Shown here: positions 6,486-7,193 of the stretch, one piece after another | Numbering within the stretch: the first letter of the stretch is position 1 | Layout of the letters: the number at the start of each line of letters is the position of its first letter | From: Candidatus Auribacterota bacterium | Lineage (GTDB): Bacteria; Auribacterota; JAFGBW01 | Direction: 5' to 3' | Assembly: GCA_016932965.1 (NCBI GenBank) | Contig: JAFGBW010000272.1 | Coordinates: 1 to 7,193 of the forward strand | Length of the DNA stretch: 7,193 nucleotides | Made by a program: the position numbers and the translations under genes | The notes under the pieces: generated by a model | What the model was told of the DNA's origin: nothing | The model's input: only the letters and a program-made list of their open reading frames with translations | The model's database searches: none

Positions 6486-7124
6486 TTATCTTTTTCCTTC
6501 TATCTCTTCATTCAACCGCTTGAAAAACTGTTTCATATACTCATGCCGGCTGCGGGCGATTTTTCTTCCCTCAGAAGTGAGCATCGAATTTTTTACGTAC
6601 TGCAATTTTACCAGATATTCCCTGTAGGCAGTATCCTCACGGGTATAAGGACGCGTCCTGGAAACATCCACATGACGGTCATGGACCTTGGCCCCGACTT
6701 CACCGGCAAACAAAAAGGAACGGGCAAGCCCCACTGCGCCGATGGAATCCAGCTTATCCGCGTCAAAAAGCACTTTAGCCTCCCTGGACAGGGGCCTTAA
6801 CTTCCCCCTATACCGGTGGGTCTCAATGCAGTGGACAACCGCGTTGATTTTTTCCTCAGGGAACCTGTATTTTTTGAGTATTTTTTCCGCCAGTTGGGCT
6901 CCTTTTTTCGCGTGGCATATCCTGCCGCGTGAAGCGTCTTCAAGCGGTCTTGCAATATCATGTAATATGGCAGCGTAGCGGATGATCTCCTGATCCGCTT
7001 TTTCTTTTTTCCCAAGATAAAGCGCTGTTTTCAGCACCCGCTCCGTATGGGACCAGTCGTGCGATCCGGCTGTATGGGCCTGAAGACGTCTGGCTTCTTT
7101 AACGATATGCTGAAACACGCTCAT
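6486..7124 (-). CDS. HD-domain phosphohydrolase, YedJ-like
   Basis: A 212-residue soluble protein of the HD superfamily, whose members are metal-dependent phosphohydrolases. The expected metal and catalytic residues are visible: H26 in SHDWSHTERV, H55-D56 in AAILHDIARP, H71, H98 and H103 in VVHCIETHRY, and D121/D123 with D126 in LFDADKLDSIGAVG. The tail (TREDTAYREYLVKL, then TSEGRKIARSRHEYM) is typical of the YedJ family, whose substrate I do not know to be settled. The ATG at 7124 lacks a good ribosome binding site; a GAGGG lies 22 nt upstream but serves a two-codon frame better. The same reading frame stays open to the window edge without another ATG. It follows an ABC-type ATPase tail by 29 nt and precedes the alarmone hydrolase by 3 nt, so an operon is likely. 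Confidence 0.88.
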   Translation of the reverse strand: MSVFQHIVKEARRLQAHTAGSHDWSHTERVLKTALYLGKKEKADQEIIRYAAILHDIARPLEDASRGRICHAKKGAQLAEKILKKYRFPEEKINAVVHCIETHRYRGKLRPLSREAKVLFDADKLDSIGAVGLARSFLFAGEVGAKVHDRHVDVSRTRPYTREDTAYREYLVKLQYVKNSMLTSEGRKIARSRHEYMKQFFKRLNEEIEGKR

Positions 7125-7132
7125 GGAGTCTT

Positions 7133-7151
7133 CTATATCATGATATCCCTC
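7133..7151 (-). promoter_or_regulatory. GAGGG ribosome binding site with a two-codon frame (ATG ATA TAG) ahead of the YedJ-like gene
   Basis: On the minus strand GAGGG (7151-7147) is followed after 5 nt by ATG ATA TAG (7141-7133). The ATG of the HD gene comes 8 nt after that stop. The arrangement would allow a ribosome to start, stop and restart on the HD gene. It could also be chance. Confidence 0.3.
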
Positions 7152-7153
7152 AA

Positions 7154-7193
7154 TCAGAAAGAAAGATATCCGTCTTTCATGCGGATGATCCTG
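7154..7193 (-). CDS. C-terminal end of a probable ABC-transporter ATP-binding protein (12 codons visible)
   Basis: Only the last 12 codons and a TGA are in the window, reading RIIRMKDGYLSF. The pattern RIIRMKDG is typical of the last strand of ABC ATPases of the LolD/MacB kind, where a phrase like 'drvi.l.dGri' ends the nucleotide-binding domain. It ends 29 nt before the HD gene on the same strand. The identity rests on a very short match. Confidence 0.4.
   Translation of the reverse strand, partial: RIIRMKDGYLSF

Noticed and set aside
1-7193. CRISPR arrays, tRNA or rRNA genes, transposase genes
   Set aside because: No regularly spaced repeats, no tRNA cloverleaf or rRNA signatures, and no transposase motifs were found on either strand by reading.

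Overview
The window looks like part of the chromosome of a diderm (Gram-negative-type) bacterium of moderate GC. It encodes a TolC-like outer-membrane channel with a signal peptide and an inner-membrane-anchored periplasmic adaptor. Joining AMIN, TPR and TolC domains in one chain recalls poorly characterised uncultured diderm lineages such as Omnitrophota. That placement is a guess from architecture, not something the sequence proves.

Layout. (1) 1-4230, minus strand: a two-gene export operon. It starts with an unusual 1106-residue protein (signal peptide, AMIN, three TPR-like units, full TolC-type channel, charged linker, second AMIN). The periplasmic adaptor (membrane fusion protein) follows 13 nt later and runs off the left edge. 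(2) 4231-5094: an 864-bp region without an intact gene. It holds a strong ribosome binding site and a tentative promoter for the export operon, a possible decayed minus-strand coding remnant, a long imperfect hairpin followed by seven U on the minus strand, and a good sigma70-type promoter facing right. (3) 5095-5850, plus strand: a stand-alone class I SAM-dependent methyltransferase. (4) 5851-5948: a short convergent gap with a weak hairpin and repeat-like DNA, including 7-bp tandem units that enter the 3' end of the next gene. (5) 5949-7193, minus strand: a tight cluster of a RelA/SpoT-type HD hydrolase of the small alarmone hydrolase kind, a YedJ-like HD phosphohydrolase 3 nt upstream of it, and the last 12 codons of what looks like an ABC-transporter ATPase.

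How they may work together. The channel and adaptor should form the outer and periplasmic parts of a tripartite exporter. Its AMIN domains would let the channel hold peptidoglycan. The inner-membrane pump is not in the window and may lie beyond the left edge. The two HD proteins are probably cotranscribed soluble hydrolases, one predicted to act on (p)ppGpp-like nucleotides and the other of unknown substrate. The methyltransferase has its own promoter and no clear link to either cluster. The most distinctive feature is the double-AMIN TolC fusion.
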